From Natroniella sulfidigena (GTDB taxonomy: Bacteria; Bacillota; Halanaerobiia; Halobacteroidales; Halobacteroidaceae): a stretch of 64,000 bases of DNA. The DNA lies in the NCBI RefSeq assembly GCF_023223645.1, contig NZ_JALKBY010000001.1:186001-250000 (forward strand), in the 5' to 3' direction. A model generated the notes under the pieces. That model ran no database searches, was not told the origin of the DNA, and was given only the letters and a program-made list of their open reading frames with translations. This document shows, in pieces, positions 26,715 through 36,554 of the stretch. Within the stretch, counting starts at the first letter, position 1. The number at the start of each line of letters is the position of its first letter. The translations under genes were made by a program, and so were the position numbers.

Positions 26715-27533
26715 ATGATAAAACCAGATGAGGATTTAATAATTTTTATTATCTCAGATTCTGTGGGTAAAACAGCAGAAAATGTAATTAATGCAGTAAC
26801 TAGTCAATTTGAAACTAATAGGATCGAGATTAAAAAATTTAATAATGTAACTAATATAGCAAAATTATCTAAAGTGATCAATAAAGCTTTGGAAGAAGAT
26901 AATGTCTTATTAGCTTATACAATTATATTACCAGAGTTATGTAAGTATATTGAAAGTGAAGTACAAAGATTAAATCTTCCTAGTGTAGATCTTATAGGGC
27001 CAGCAGTAAATAAAATTTCTGATCTAGTAGGCCAGCGACCCGAAAGAGAACCAGGATTAAATCGTAGGTTAGATCAAGAATATTTCAAACGAATTGATTG
27101 TATAGAGTTTGCTGTTAGATGTGATGATGGGAAGAATATTAGTAAATTAGATCAAGCCGACTTTGTTTTAATTGGCATATCGAGAACATCTAAAACTCCA
27201 TTAAGTATGTATTTAGCTAATCAAGGATATAAACCTGCTAATATTCCTTTAGTCCCTGAAGTAACTCCACCACAGGAGTTATATGAATTACCTTCTAAAA
27301 AAGTAGTAGGTTTGACAATTGATCCTGATAATTTACGAGGAATTAGAGAAGAGCGATTAAGAGTAATGAACTTTAATAAACGGGCCAACTATGCAAGGGT
27401 AAATAGGATATTAGAAGAGCTTACTTTTGCTGAAGAAATCATGAAAAAAGTAGGATGTATGGTGGTTAATGTAACCAATAAGTCAATTGAAGAGACAGCT
27501 AGTAAGATATTAGCAGAAGCTAATGAGTCATAA
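26715..27533 (+). CDS. Pyruvate, phosphate dikinase regulatory protein
   Basis: Bifunctional ADP-dependent kinase and Pi-dependent pyrophosphorylase that switches PPDK off and on by acting on its active-site threonine. 272 residues with SDSVGKTAENV near the N-terminus, the P-loop GISRTSKTPLSMYLA, NIPLVPEV, and the RVNRILEEL/VTNKSIEETA tail. It is the canonical copy, lying 23 bases after the CcpN-like gene (AAGGAGG site) and directly before ppdK. Confidence 0.93.
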   Translation: MIKPDEDLIIFIISDSVGKTAENVINAVTSQFETNRIEIKKFNNVTNIAKLSKVINKALEEDNVLLAYTIILPELCKYIESEVQRLNLPSVDLIGPAVNKISDLVGQRPEREPGLNRRLDQEYFKRIDCIEFAVRCDDGKNISKLDQADFVLIGISRTSKTPLSMYLANQGYKPANIPLVPEVTPPQELYELPSKKVVGLTIDPDNLRGIREERLRVMNFNKRANYARVNRILEELTFAEEIMKKVGCMVVNVTNKSIEETASKILAEANES

Positions 27534-27608
27534 AGAAATAAAAACAGATTGCTTTATAAAAGAGAAGTTTTTTTAATTTAAACATAAATAAAAAGGAGCT
27601 GATAAAAG

Positions 27609-30257
27609 ATGTGTTCTGAAAAAAAGTATGTTTACTCATTTGAAGAAGGATCACTAGAGTTAAAATCATTATTAGGTGGTAAAGGGGCCAACTTAGGTGA
27701 AATGACAAGTTTAGGCTTACCAGTGCCTCCAGGAATGACAGTAACTACAGAAGCATGTAATCTGTATTATGAAAGTGGTGAACAATTACCAGAATTCTCA
27801 AGAGAAGAGATTCGAAGTTATTTAACAGAGTTAGAAGAAAAGATGGATAAGAGTTTTGGTGATGATAATAACCCATTGCTTTTATCAGTTAGATCTGGAG
27901 CAGTAATTTCTATGCCTGGAATGATGGATACCATCTTAAATTTAGGACTTAATGATCAATCTGTAAAAGGTTTAGCTAAAGAAACAGGAGATGAAAAATT
28001 TGCTTATGATTGTTACCGAAGATTTATTCAAATGTTTGGGGAAGTAGTATTAGATGTTGAAGCATATAAATTCAGTCGGAAATTAGATAGCTTAAAAGAA
28101 GAGGTAGGGGCAGAAACAGACATTGATTTGACTGTTGATCACTTAAAAGAGTTGATTGATAAGTTTAAGTTGATTGTTAAAGAGGAAGCTGAAGTTGATT
28201 TTCCTCAAGATCCAATGGAGCAGTTGATTACCGCAGTAGAAGCAGTCTTTGGTTCTTGGAATAATAAGCGGGCAATTGTTTATCGTGATGCTCATGATAT
28301 CGATCATGAGTTAGGAACAGCTGTTAATATTCAGTCAATGGTCTTTGGAAATATGGGCCAAGATTCAGGAACAGGTGTTGTCTTTACTCGTAATCCATCA
28401 ACAGGAGAGAATAAATTATACGGAGAGTATTTATTGAATGCTCAAGGTGAGGATATAGTAGCTGGAATCAGAACTCCTGAAGATATTCAAACTTTCAAAG
28501 ATTCACTACCAGAGGTCTATGAGCAATTAGTAGAGGTGACAGAGACGTTAGAAAAGCATTATAAAGATATGCAGGATATAGAATTTACAGTAGAGAAGGG
28601 TAAATTATATTTATTACAGACTAGAACTGGTAAAAGAACTGCTAAATCTGCAATTAAAATAGCAGCAGATATGGCTGAAGAGGGTTTGATTGATCAGGAT
28701 CAAGCATTATTAAGAGTAGAGCCAGAGCATATAGAAAAAGTATTACATCGCCAAATTGATCCAGAAGCTGAAACAGAAGTAATCGCTAAAGGGTTACCTG
28801 CTTCTCCTGGAGCTGCAGCGGGAACAGTAGTCTTTTCAGCAGATGAAGCTGAAAAGATAGCTGAAAATGGTGAAAAGGTAGTCTTAGTTAGTTTAGAAAC
28901 AACTCCTGAAGATATTCATGGTGTATTAGCTGCTGAAGGTGTATTGACTACTCGTGGTGGTATGACTAGCCATGCAGCAGTGGTAGCTAGAGGAATGGGT
29001 AAGCCATGCGTCTGTGGTTGTGATGAAATTAAGATAGATTTTGAAGCAGGAGAATTTACAGTAGGAGGTCAGACAGTAAAAGAAGGAGAACGCATTACGA
29101 TTAATGGTGGAACTGGAGAAGTTATCTTAGGAAAAGTAAAGATGACTGAAGCTAAGTTGAGTCAAGAGTGTAAAGATATTCTACAGTGGGCTGATGATCG
29201 TAGGGATTTACAGGTGAGAACCAATGCTGATAATGGTACTGATGCTAGTAAGGCTTTTGAATTTGGAGCAGAAGGAATTGGATTATGTAGAACAGAACAT
29301 ATGTTTATGGCAGCTGACCGAGTGCCAATCGTACAAAGATTGATCTTAAGTGAATCCGATCAAGAAAAAAGAGATGCACTAACAGAATTAGAACCGATTC
29401 AGTGCCAAGATTTTGAAGAAATCTTTGCTGAAATGGAAGGGCGAGCAGTAACAGTAAGATTATTAGATCCACCATTACATGAGTTTTTACCTAACTTACC
29501 TGAGTTGATAGAAGAGGTAACAGAGTTGAGAGTAAAAGGTGAGAAAGAGAAATTAAAAGAAAAAGAGAATCTATTAAGAAAAGTAAAGAATATGGATGAA
29601 TCAAATCCAATGTTAGGATTTAGAGGTTGTCGGCTAGGAGTTATCATTCCAGAAATTTATGAAATGCAAGCTAGAGCTCTCTTTAAAGCAGCTATTAAGT
29701 TAGCTACAGAAGAAGATACTAAAACTGAGCTAGAAATTATGATTCCTTTAGTTTCAGAGTTAGCTGAATTTGAGATCTTAAGAGAGAGAATTGAAGAAAT
29801 AGCAGACCAGTTATTGACTGAAGCAAATTTAGAGCTTGATTATAAAGTTGGAACGATGATTGAATTACCACGAGCATGTATGACAGCTGATCAGATTGCT
29901 CAAAAGGCTGATTTCTTCTCCTTTGGAACCAATGATTTAACTCAAACTACTTTTGGTTTCAGTCGAGATGATGCTGAAGGTAAGTTCTTGCATGAGTACT
30001 TAGAAAGAGAAGTAATTGAAGATAATCCATTTATTACATTAGATGCTGCTGGAGTAGGAAAACTAGTTAATTTGGCTGCTAAATCAGGACGTCAAGCTAA
30101 CCCAGATTTAAAAGTAGGTATCTGTGGAGAGCATGGTGGAGAACCAAGATCAATTGCATTATGTCAAGAATATGGTTTAGATTATGTCAGTTGTTCTCCT
30201 TATCGAGTACCTGTAGCTCGATTAGCAGCAGCACAAGCTAAAATTAAAAAATCTTAA
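27609..30257 (+). CDS. ppdK: Pyruvate, phosphate dikinase
   Basis: Interconverts pyruvate, ATP and Pi with PEP, AMP and PPi. 882 residues: ATP-grasp N-terminal domain (GGKGANLGEMTSLGLPVPPG, SVRSGAVISMPGMMDTILNLG), the phosphohistidine domain with GGMTSHAAVVARGMGKPC (catalytic His and the neighbouring Thr regulated by the upstream protein), and the C-terminal PEP/pyruvate barrel (GLCRTEHMF, MIELPRACMTA, SFGTNDLTQTT, GICGEHGG). AAAAGGAGCTG precedes ATG. A terminator closes the cluster. Confidence 0.97.
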   Translation: MCSEKKYVYSFEEGSLELKSLLGGKGANLGEMTSLGLPVPPGMTVTTEACNLYYESGEQLPEFSREEIRSYLTELEEKMDKSFGDDNNPLLLSVRSGAVISMPGMMDTILNLGLNDQSVKGLAKETGDEKFAYDCYRRFIQMFGEVVLDVEAYKFSRKLDSLKEEVGAETDIDLTVDHLKELIDKFKLIVKEEAEVDFPQDPMEQLITAVEAVFGSWNNKRAIVYRDAHDIDHELGTAVNIQSMVFGNMGQDSGTGVVFTRNPSTGENKLYGEYLLNAQGEDIVAGIRTPEDIQTFKDSLPEVYEQLVEVTETLEKHYKDMQDIEFTVEKGKLYLLQTRTGKRTAKSAIKIAADMAEEGLIDQDQALLRVEPEHIEKVLHRQIDPEAETEVIAKGLPASPGAAAGTVVFSADEAEKIAENGEKVVLVSLETTPEDIHGVLAAEGVLTTRGGMTSHAAVVARGMGKPCVCGCDEIKIDFEAGEFTVGGQTVKEGERITINGGTGEVILGKVKMTEAKLSQECKDILQWADDRRDLQVRTNADNGTDASKAFEFGAEGIGLCRTEHMFMAADRVPIVQRLILSESDQEKRDALTELEPIQCQDFEEIFAEMEGRAVTVRLLDPPLHEFLPNLPELIEEVTELRVKGEKEKLKEKENLLRKVKNMDESNPMLGFRGCRLGVIIPEIYEMQARALFKAAIKLATEEDTKTELEIMIPLVSELAEFEILRERIEEIADQLLTEANLELDYKVGTMIELPRACMTADQIAQKADFFSFGTNDLTQTTFGFSRDDAEGKFLHEYLEREVIEDNPFITLDAAGVGKLVNLAAKSGRQANPDLKVGICGEHGGEPRSIALCQEYGLDYVSCSPYRVPVARLAAAQAKIKKS

Positions 30258-30273
30258 ATTAATTATTTACCCG

Positions 30274-30305
30274 GCCGACAATTAATTTTGTCGGCTATTT
30301 TTTTA
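30274..30305 (+). terminator. Terminator after ppdK
   Basis: GCCGACA and TGTCGGC arms around an AT-rich loop, followed by TATTTTTTTAT. Confidence 0.85.
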
Positions 30306-30393
30306 TCAATAAAGGAGTATTGCCTGATTGTATTTAATATATAATAGTTAGTTGCAAACTTAATAAGTTTTAAAAATTGAGGGGGTAATAATA

Positions 30394-30972
30394 ATGAAAA
30401 TAATAGGTGTTAATGGTAGTCCACATCAGGATGGAAATACAGCGTTAATGTTAACTAAGGCATTAGAAGGAGCTAAAAATGAAGGAGCAGAAGTGGAATT
30501 GATCAATATAGCTACTGCCTTAGAAGAATTAGAGGTTCCTTTTTGTGAGCATTGTTCAAGTCCTTGTGCTAAAGTCTGTTATCAAGGAACTTTAGTAGAG
30601 GATTATTTAGAGTTATTAGGGGCAGCCGATGGAGTGATTATTGGGAGTCCAGTTTATTTTGGGACAGTGAGTGGTCAATTAAAGTCATTTTGGGATTTGA
30701 CACGAGCTTTAAGAAGTGAAAAAAGTTTGACCAATACAGTAGGTGGAGCCTTAGCAGTAGGAGCATCACGATTTGGGGGCCAAGAGACTACAGTACGAGC
30801 CTTACAGGATATGATGATGGTACAAGGAATGATTGTAGTAGGTGATGGTACTGTTGAAGATGGTGCAGGTCATCAAGGAGCTTGTGGACAGATGGAAGTT
30901 AAAATAGATCAACAAGCACAGCAACAAGCAATGGTTTTAGGTAAGAGAGTGGCTCGGGTTGCTAAAAAATAG
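30394..30972 (+). CDS. Flavodoxin-like NAD(P)H-dependent FMN reductase family protein
   Basis: 192 residues. IGVNGSPHQDGNTALML is the flavodoxin-like phosphate-binding loop, and GSPVYFGTVSGQLKSFWD is the flavin/quinone segment of this family. A cluster of cysteines (CEHCSSPCAKVC, about residues 47-58) recalls iron-sulfur flavoproteins. Likely a cytosolic oxidoreductase; the substrate is unknown. It stands alone with a GAGGGGG ribosome site. Confidence 0.85.
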   Translation: MKIIGVNGSPHQDGNTALMLTKALEGAKNEGAEVELINIATALEELEVPFCEHCSSPCAKVCYQGTLVEDYLELLGAADGVIIGSPVYFGTVSGQLKSFWDLTRALRSEKSLTNTVGGALAVGASRFGGQETTVRALQDMMMVQGMIVVGDGTVEDGAGHQGACGQMEVKIDQQAQQQAMVLGKRVARVAKK

Positions 30973-31113
30973 ACTTTAAATAGAATAATTTTAATGATTT
31001 TGGAAAAAATACTTTAGAGTAAGAGTTAATTTTAAATTAGAGGAAGGATTTTGCGTAGTATTGTCGAAACAATATTACTGCTGTCAATTATATATAATTC
31101 TAAGGGGAGATTT

Positions 31114-31560
31114 ATGAGAATTTTAATTGATGGGGATTCCTGTCCAGTAAAAGAAGAGATATGTAAGATTGCCAAAACTTATAAGATAGAGGTGCTAATT
31201 TTTAGTAGCACTGCTCATTATACTGATAATAGGCTAGAAGCAAAATATATTACTGTTGATAGTAACTATCAGGCTGTAGATTTAGAGTTAGTCCAACAAT
31301 TGACTAAACAGGATTTAGTGGTAACTAATGATTATGGATTAGCAGCTTTAGTATTGGGTTTTGATGCTGCAGCTATTTCAATTTATGGAAAGGTTTTTAC
31401 TGAAAAAAATATCGATTATTTATTGAGTAGGAATCATTTTATGGGGCGATTAAGGAGGCAGAAAAAATATATTTCTAAAGCTAGTAAATATACTAAAGAA
31501 AAGAGAGAAAGATTCAAAGAGAGTTTGATTAAGCTAATAGAAAATAAGAGTAACATTTAA
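31114..31560 (+). CDS. YaiI/YqxD family protein (DUF188)
   Basis: 148-residue PIN-like protein: ILIDGDSCPVKEEI at the N-terminus, DLVVTNDYGLAALVL in the middle, and the C-terminal HFMGRLRR motif. ATG 31114 after AAGGGGAG is the likely start; the same frame is open upstream to TTG 31051 but without a ribosome site. As in Bacillus, it precedes dnaG-sigA. Confidence 0.92.
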   Translation: MRILIDGDSCPVKEEICKIAKTYKIEVLIFSSTAHYTDNRLEAKYITVDSNYQAVDLELVQQLTKQDLVVTNDYGLAALVLGFDAAAISIYGKVFTEKNIDYLLSRNHFMGRLRRQKKYISKASKYTKEKRERFKESLIKLIENKSNI

Positions 31561-31577
31561 TTAGAGGGTGAAGAAAT

Positions 31578-33410
31578 TTGACTCGTTCCTACAGTGAAGA
31601 GTTTATAGAACAGGTTCGGTTTAGCAATAATATAATTGATATTATATCAGAGTATATTAAGTTAGAGCAAGCTGGTAAAAGTTACAGGGGGTTATGTCCT
31701 TTTCATGATGAAAGGACACCTTCTTTTAATGTTAGCTCTGAGGAGCAATTGTATTATTGTTTTGGTTGTGGAGCTGGTGGAAATATTTTTAATTTTGTAA
31801 TGGAAATTGAGGGGCTCGATTTTGTAGAGGCAGTTAAGTTTTTGGCTGAGAGAGCAGGCTTAGAATTACCAGCTCAGAACCTCTCTCCAAAGATGAAACA
31901 GCAAAAAATGAAGAAAAAAAAGTTATTACAGATCCATAAATTAACGGCTAAATTTTATAATTATTTATTAACTGAATCTGATATTGGAGCGGCAGGACAT
32001 CGCTACTTACAACAACGAGGGTTTAATCAAGAGGTAATTGAGCAGTTTAAATTGGGATTTGCTCCTGACCGCTGGCAGGGATTGTATAGATTTTTACGGA
32101 ATAAGGGTTATTCAGATCAGATCTTAGCGGAATCTGGCTTAGTTATTTCTAGGAAGAAATCAAGTGGTTACTATGATCGATTTCGTAATCGAGTTATCTT
32201 TACTATTTTTAATCATCGTAATCAGGTGATTGGATTTGGAGGTAGAATATTAGAAAATTGTAATCAGCCTAAATATCTTAATTCACCTGAAACCTTACTG
32301 TTTGATAAAAGTAAGAATCTATATGGTTTGAATTCGGCCAAAAAAGAGATTAAAAAACAGGAGGAAGCAATTATAGTAGAAGGATATACAGATGTAATTA
32401 CTGCTTATCAATTTGGAATCAAGAATGTAGTGGCTTCTTTAGGGACAGCATTAACTAAAAAGCAAGCTAGGTTGCTCAAAAGATACTGTCAAGTAGTTTA
32501 TATTGCTTATGATTCCGATACAGCAGGGACAAAAGCTACATTGCGTGGCTTGGATATTTTAAAGGAGGTTGGATTGACTGTTAAAGTTATTGATCTGCCT
32601 GTTGATCAAGATCCCGATTTATTTATTAAGAAAGCAGGAAAAGATGGTTTTGAAAGCTTAAAAAAAGAGGCGAAGACATTAATAGAGTTTAAGTTAGATA
32701 GTATTTTACAGAGAAGGATAGTTAGTAATATAGATGATAAAGTAGAGGTAGTTAATCAAGTTGTTAGGGTATTAGCTAGGATTAAAAATGAAGTTGAGTT
32801 GCTAGAGTATATTAAAAGGATTGCTCAAAAATTGAATATTACAGAAGAGGTACTTAAATCTGAACTAAAAAATTATAAAGCAAAGAACAAAAGGCAGGAT
32901 AGAAAGCAGAAGAATAGGAATAATAAGAATAAGCCAGCTCTTAAAGAAAAACTTAATACTGTCAATTTAAGTGATTATATTGATGCTGTTAATGGATTAT
33001 CAGTTGAAAGGTTATTAAAGATTATTATTAACGAACCTGAATTGATTGAACAGTTGCAGAAGTTTTTAAAACCAACTGATTTTATTAAGCCAGAATATCA
33101 GAATCTATTTGCAGCTATATTTAATTTTTATAAACGACAAGATGAGTTGGATACAAACGACTTATTAGCAGAGTTAAATGGGAAGGAAGAACAAGAGCTG
33201 TTATTGAAGTTAACTGTTGGAGAAGGCATTGATTGTGACTATGAAGGTGCAATAGCTGATTATATAAAAAAAATAAAGGAGTATCGGAACGTAATGAAGA
33301 AAAAACAGTTAGAATCTGAAATTAAGCGGGCAGAGTCGGATGGTAATTTTAAGCAGGTTAGTTCTTTATTAAAAGAATATCAAAACTTATTAAGAAAGGA
33401 GGGTCTGTAA
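31578..33410 (+). CDS. dnaG: DNA primase
   Basis: Makes RNA primers at the replication fork. 610 residues: CHC2 zinc finger (CPFHDERTPSF, CFGCG), the RNAP core with TOPRIM motifs IIVEGYTDVI and AYDSDTAGTKA, a basic Lys/Asn-rich linker (about 430-460) and the C-terminal helicase-binding domain. TTG start after GAGGGTGAAG. It joins rpoD without a gap. Confidence 0.97.
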   Translation: MTRSYSEEFIEQVRFSNNIIDIISEYIKLEQAGKSYRGLCPFHDERTPSFNVSSEEQLYYCFGCGAGGNIFNFVMEIEGLDFVEAVKFLAERAGLELPAQNLSPKMKQQKMKKKKLLQIHKLTAKFYNYLLTESDIGAAGHRYLQQRGFNQEVIEQFKLGFAPDRWQGLYRFLRNKGYSDQILAESGLVISRKKSSGYYDRFRNRVIFTIFNHRNQVIGFGGRILENCNQPKYLNSPETLLFDKSKNLYGLNSAKKEIKKQEEAIIVEGYTDVITAYQFGIKNVVASLGTALTKKQARLLKRYCQVVYIAYDSDTAGTKATLRGLDILKEVGLTVKVIDLPVDQDPDLFIKKAGKDGFESLKKEAKTLIEFKLDSILQRRIVSNIDDKVEVVNQVVRVLARIKNEVELLEYIKRIAQKLNITEEVLKSELKNYKAKNKRQDRKQKNRNNKNKPALKEKLNTVNLSDYIDAVNGLSVERLLKIIINEPELIEQLQKFLKPTDFIKPEYQNLFAAIFNFYKRQDELDTNDLLAELNGKEEQELLLKLTVGEGIDCDYEGAIADYIKKIKEYRNVMKKKQLESEIKRAESDGNFKQVSSLLKEYQNLLRKEGL

Positions 33411-34511
33411 ATGCCAGATAAAAGAGAGTTGATTGAAAAAAAGGTAAAAGGTTTGATTGCTAAGGGTGAAAAAGAAGGCGAACTTAGTTATGAAGAAATA
33501 ATGGATACATTATCTGATGTAGATTTAGATACGGAACAGATTGAGGAGATTTATGAAACCTTCTCTTCAATGGGGATTGAGGTTTCAGATGAAGAAGAGT
33601 CAGAAGCAGAAACAGACGATAAAAAAGAAGCAGATGCGGATACAAGTGATAGTAGTTTAGATTTAAGTGTCCCTAGTGGAGTTGGGATTGATGATCCTGT
33701 CAAAATGTATTTAAAAGAGATAGGTAAGGTTGATTTATTAACTGCAGATGAAGAAAAAGAACTGGCTAAAAGAATGGAAGAAGGCGATGAAGATGCTAAG
33801 CAGATGCTAGCAGCAGCTAATTTAAGGTTAGTTGTAAGTATTGCCAAAAAGTATGTAGGTAGAGGAATGCTATTTTTAGATTTAATCCAAGAAGGTAATT
33901 TAGGTTTGATTAAAGCAGTAGAGAAGTTTGATTATACGAAAGGGTATAAATTTAGTACTTATGCTACATGGTGGATTAGACAAGCTATTACACGTTCTAT
34001 TGCTGATCAAGCAAGGACGATCAGAGTTCCAGTTCATATGGTAGAGACGATTAATAAATTGATTAGAGTATCTCGGCATTTAGTACAGGAGTTAGGTCGT
34101 GAACCAACTGCTGAAGAAATTGCAGAAGAGATGGATATTACTGAAGAGAAGGTGCGTGAGATTAAAAAGATTGCTCAAGAGCCGGTCTCTTTAGAGACAC
34201 CGATTGGTAAGGAAGAAGATAGCTATCTAGGTGATTTTGTTGAGGATGAAGATGCTCCAGCACCTTCTGTAGCTGCCTCTTTTATGCTACTACAGGATCA
34301 ATTAGATGGGGTATTAGATACACTGACTGATCGAGAAAAGAGGGTTTTGGAATTGAGATTTGGAATTGAGGATGGACGTTCTAGAACTTTAGAAGAGGTT
34401 GGAAAAGAGTTTGGAGTAACTAGAGAGAGAATTAGACAGATTGAAGCTAAGGCATTGAGGAAGTTAAGACATCCAAGTAGAAGTAAAAAATTAAAAGATT
34501 ATTTAAATTAA
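33411..34511 (+). CDS. rpoD: RNA polymerase principal sigma factor SigA
   Basis: 366-residue primary sigma factor. It has a short acidic region 1.1, region 1.2 ([13 protein letters not shown]), region 2 ([38 protein letters not shown]), region 3 (HMVETINKL) and region 4 ([27 protein letters not shown]). AAGGAGGGTCTG lies in the dnaG end. It is the last gene of the yqxD-dnaG-rpoD unit and is followed by a terminator. Confidence 0.98.
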   Translation: MPDKRELIEKKVKGLIAKGEKEGELSYEEIMDTLSDVDLDTEQIEEIYETFSSMGIEVSDEEESEAETDDKKEADADTSDSSLDLSVPSGVGIDDPVKMYLKEIGKVDLLTADEEKELAKRMEEGDEDAKQMLAAANLRLVVSIAKKYVGRGMLFLDLIQEGNLGLIKAVEKFDYTKGYKFSTYATWWIRQAITRSIADQARTIRVPVHMVETINKLIRVSRHLVQELGREPTAEEIAEEMDITEEKVREIKKIAQEPVSLETPIGKEEDSYLGDFVEDEDAPAPSVAASFMLLQDQLDGVLDTLTDREKRVLELRFGIEDGRSRTLEEVGKEFGVTRERIRQIEAKALRKLRHPSRSKKLKDYLN

Positions 34512-34524
34512 AGGGTTGTTTTGA

Positions 34525-34546
34525 GAGTGGCATTAGCCACTTTTTT
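34525..34546 (+). terminator. Terminator after rpoD
   Basis: AGTGGC-ATTA-GCCACT followed by TTTTTT. Confidence 0.85.
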
Positions 34547-34584
34547 CCTTGTTGTCTATTTTAAATTGTTAAAAGGAGAAGATT

Positions 34585-35268
34585 ATGAAGTTATCACCTA
34601 GGTTAGCAGCTATCGTTAGAATGATTGACTTACCGACTAAAGTAGCTGATGTTGGAACGGACCATGCATATATACCTATTTATTTGGCCCAAAATACTTC
34701 CTGTTCGACTATAATAGCTAGTGATGCTAAAGAAAACCCTTATCAGTTTGCAATAGAGAATGTAAAGCAGATGGGATTAGCTGATCGAATAGATGTTAGG
34801 TTAGGGTCTGGTTTATCTGTATTGAATGAGGGAGAGGTAGAGACAGTAATTATTGCTGGAATGGGTAGTCAAACGATGCAGGATATAATTACTGCTGATT
34901 ATGAGTTGGCCCAAAATCTAGAACGAATTATTTTACAACCAATGGCAGGAGCTGCTTCTTTAAGGAAGTGGCTAGTCAAGAATAATTTTAAAATTATAGA
35001 TGAAAGTTTAGTTAAGGATGAAAGAATTTATCAAATAATAGTGGTTGAACCAGGAAGTATGGAACTTAATGATCAATTTTTATTAGAGTTAGGGCCAATT
35101 CTGATTCAAAAAAGAGAAGAGTTATGGGAAGAGTATACTACTGAATTGATTAACAAGTGGAACAGGATTAAGAATGAAATTATTGAGAATAATCCTGAAC
35201 ATGCTAAAGTAGCAGAATTGAATGAAAAGATCAAGAAAATTAAAGAAATAAAAGGGATTAAGAAGTGA
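34585..35268 (+). CDS. trmK: tRNA (adenine(22)-N(1))-methyltransferase TrmK
   Basis: 227-residue SAM methyltransferase modifying A22 of tRNA. The N-terminal LSPRLAAIVRMID and the SAM motif VADVGTDHAYIPIYL, followed by IIAGMGSQTM and LQPMAGAASLRKWL, are typical. Its neighbours rpoD and a Nif3 protein are the usual ones. AAAAGGAGAAG precedes ATG. Confidence 0.93.
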   Translation: MKLSPRLAAIVRMIDLPTKVADVGTDHAYIPIYLAQNTSCSTIIASDAKENPYQFAIENVKQMGLADRIDVRLGSGLSVLNEGEVETVIIAGMGSQTMQDIITADYELAQNLERIILQPMAGAASLRKWLVKNNFKIIDESLVKDERIYQIIVVEPGSMELNDQFLLELGPILIQKREELWEEYTTELINKWNRIKNEIIENNPEHAKVAELNEKIKKIKEIKGIKK

Positions 35269-35337
35269 CTAGTGAAGGTATATAATAATGATTTTATTTT
35301 TAGCAGGCTTCATTTTAACAGCGAAGGAGGGGAAATT

Positions 35338-36456
35338 ATGAGTGTTAAGTTACAACAGATAACTAATTTACTTAATCAATTGGCCCCTAAGAATCTAGCA
35401 GCAGATTGGGATAATATTGGTTTACAGCTAGGTGATTATAACCAAGAAGTTAAAAAAGTTTTGGTTAGCTTAGATATCAATCAAGAGATATTACAAGAAG
35501 CAAAGGATGAAGATGTTGATTTAATTATTGCTCATCATCCATTAATCTTTGATAAAATTTCTAAAATTAGATTTGATACACCTTTAGGTAAGATTATTCA
35601 ACAAGCAATCAAAGCAGAAATTTCTATTTATATTGCTCATACTAATTATGATATTGCACCTGGAGGTTTAAATGATATCTTAGCTGCTAAGTTGGAACTT
35701 AATGATTTGGATATTTTAGATATTACCTCGAGAGAGCAGTATAAAAAACTTGTTGTTTTTGTACCTCAAGAAGCAGTAACAGAAGTTAAGGCTGCGTTGG
35801 GAAAAGTAGGAGCAGGTTGGATTGGAAATTATAGTGACTGCTTTTTTGAGCAGCAAGGAATAGGTAGCTTTAGACCGTTAGATGATACTACTCCTTATTC
35901 TGGAGAAAAAGGCAAGATTAATCAAGTTAATGAATCTCGTTTAGAAACAATTGTACCTAGTCAAATTTTAGGTAAGGTAATTAAGGAGTTGATTAAAGTT
36001 CATCCTTATGAAGAAGTTGCTTATGATATCTACCCTGTAGAGAATGAAGGGGAAAAATTTGGCTTGGGTCGGATAGGATACTTAGAACAGAGTCTATCTT
36101 TGCAAGAATATGTTGATTTAATTAAAGAAAGGTTAGCTTTAGATACCGTTAGAATTGTAGGTGATTTAACAAGTTCGGTTAAAAAAGTAGCTTTATGTAG
36201 TGGGAGTGGAGCAGATTATATTAAAACAGCTGCATTTAAAGGAGCTGATCTATTAGTAACTGGAGATTTGAAGTATCATCAGGGCCAACTAGCTCAAGAA
36301 GAGGGATTAGCTGTAGTTGATGCTGGTCATTATGGTACAGAAAAGATTATGGAAGAAGGAGTAGTAGAATACTTAACAGCTGAAATTAAAAGTAATAATT
36401 TAGAGGTAGAAATTATAAGATCAAAAGTGAATACCAATCCATTTCAAGTAATTTAA
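35338..36456 (+). CDS. Nif3-like dinuclear metal-centre protein (YqfO family)
   Basis: 372 residues. Metal-binding motifs HHPLIF, AHTNYDIAPGG and DAGHYGTE mark the Nif3/DUF34 fold, with a PII/CutA-like insert in the middle (about 130-230; VFVPQEAVTEVK to HPYEEVAYDIYP). Often labelled GTP cyclohydrolase 1 type 2, but the activity is unproven. ATG 35338 after AAGGAGGGG is chosen; the frame is open upstream to GTG 35272 without a ribosome site. Confidence 0.92.
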   Translation: MSVKLQQITNLLNQLAPKNLAADWDNIGLQLGDYNQEVKKVLVSLDINQEILQEAKDEDVDLIIAHHPLIFDKISKIRFDTPLGKIIQQAIKAEISIYIAHTNYDIAPGGLNDILAAKLELNDLDILDITSREQYKKLVVFVPQEAVTEVKAALGKVGAGWIGNYSDCFFEQQGIGSFRPLDDTTPYSGEKGKINQVNESRLETIVPSQILGKVIKELIKVHPYEEVAYDIYPVENEGEKFGLGRIGYLEQSLSLQEYVDLIKERLALDTVRIVGDLTSSVKKVALCSGSGADYIKTAAFKGADLLVTGDLKYHQGQLAQEEGLAVVDAGHYGTEKIMEEGVVEYLTAEIKSNNLEVEIIRSKVNTNPFQVI

Positions 36457-36484
36457 GTAGGTCAAAAGCAGACCTGCTTTTTTC
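36455..36484 (+). terminator. Terminator after the Nif3-like gene
   Basis: AAGTAGGTC and GACCTGCTT arms (one G-U) followed by TTTTTTC; the left arm overlaps the stop codon. Confidence 0.75.
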
Positions 36485-36554
36485 TATTATATAAATATTA
36501 TGTTAAAAGGTTGAATTTGCTTGAAAGCACTAAGAAAATATTAGGAGGGATTGA

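Noticed and set aside
31054-31098. Regulatory RNA before the YqxD gene
   Set aside because: A small stem GTAGTATTGT/ACAATATTAC and a TATAAT-like tract are present, but there is no -35 and no known motif; too weak to call.
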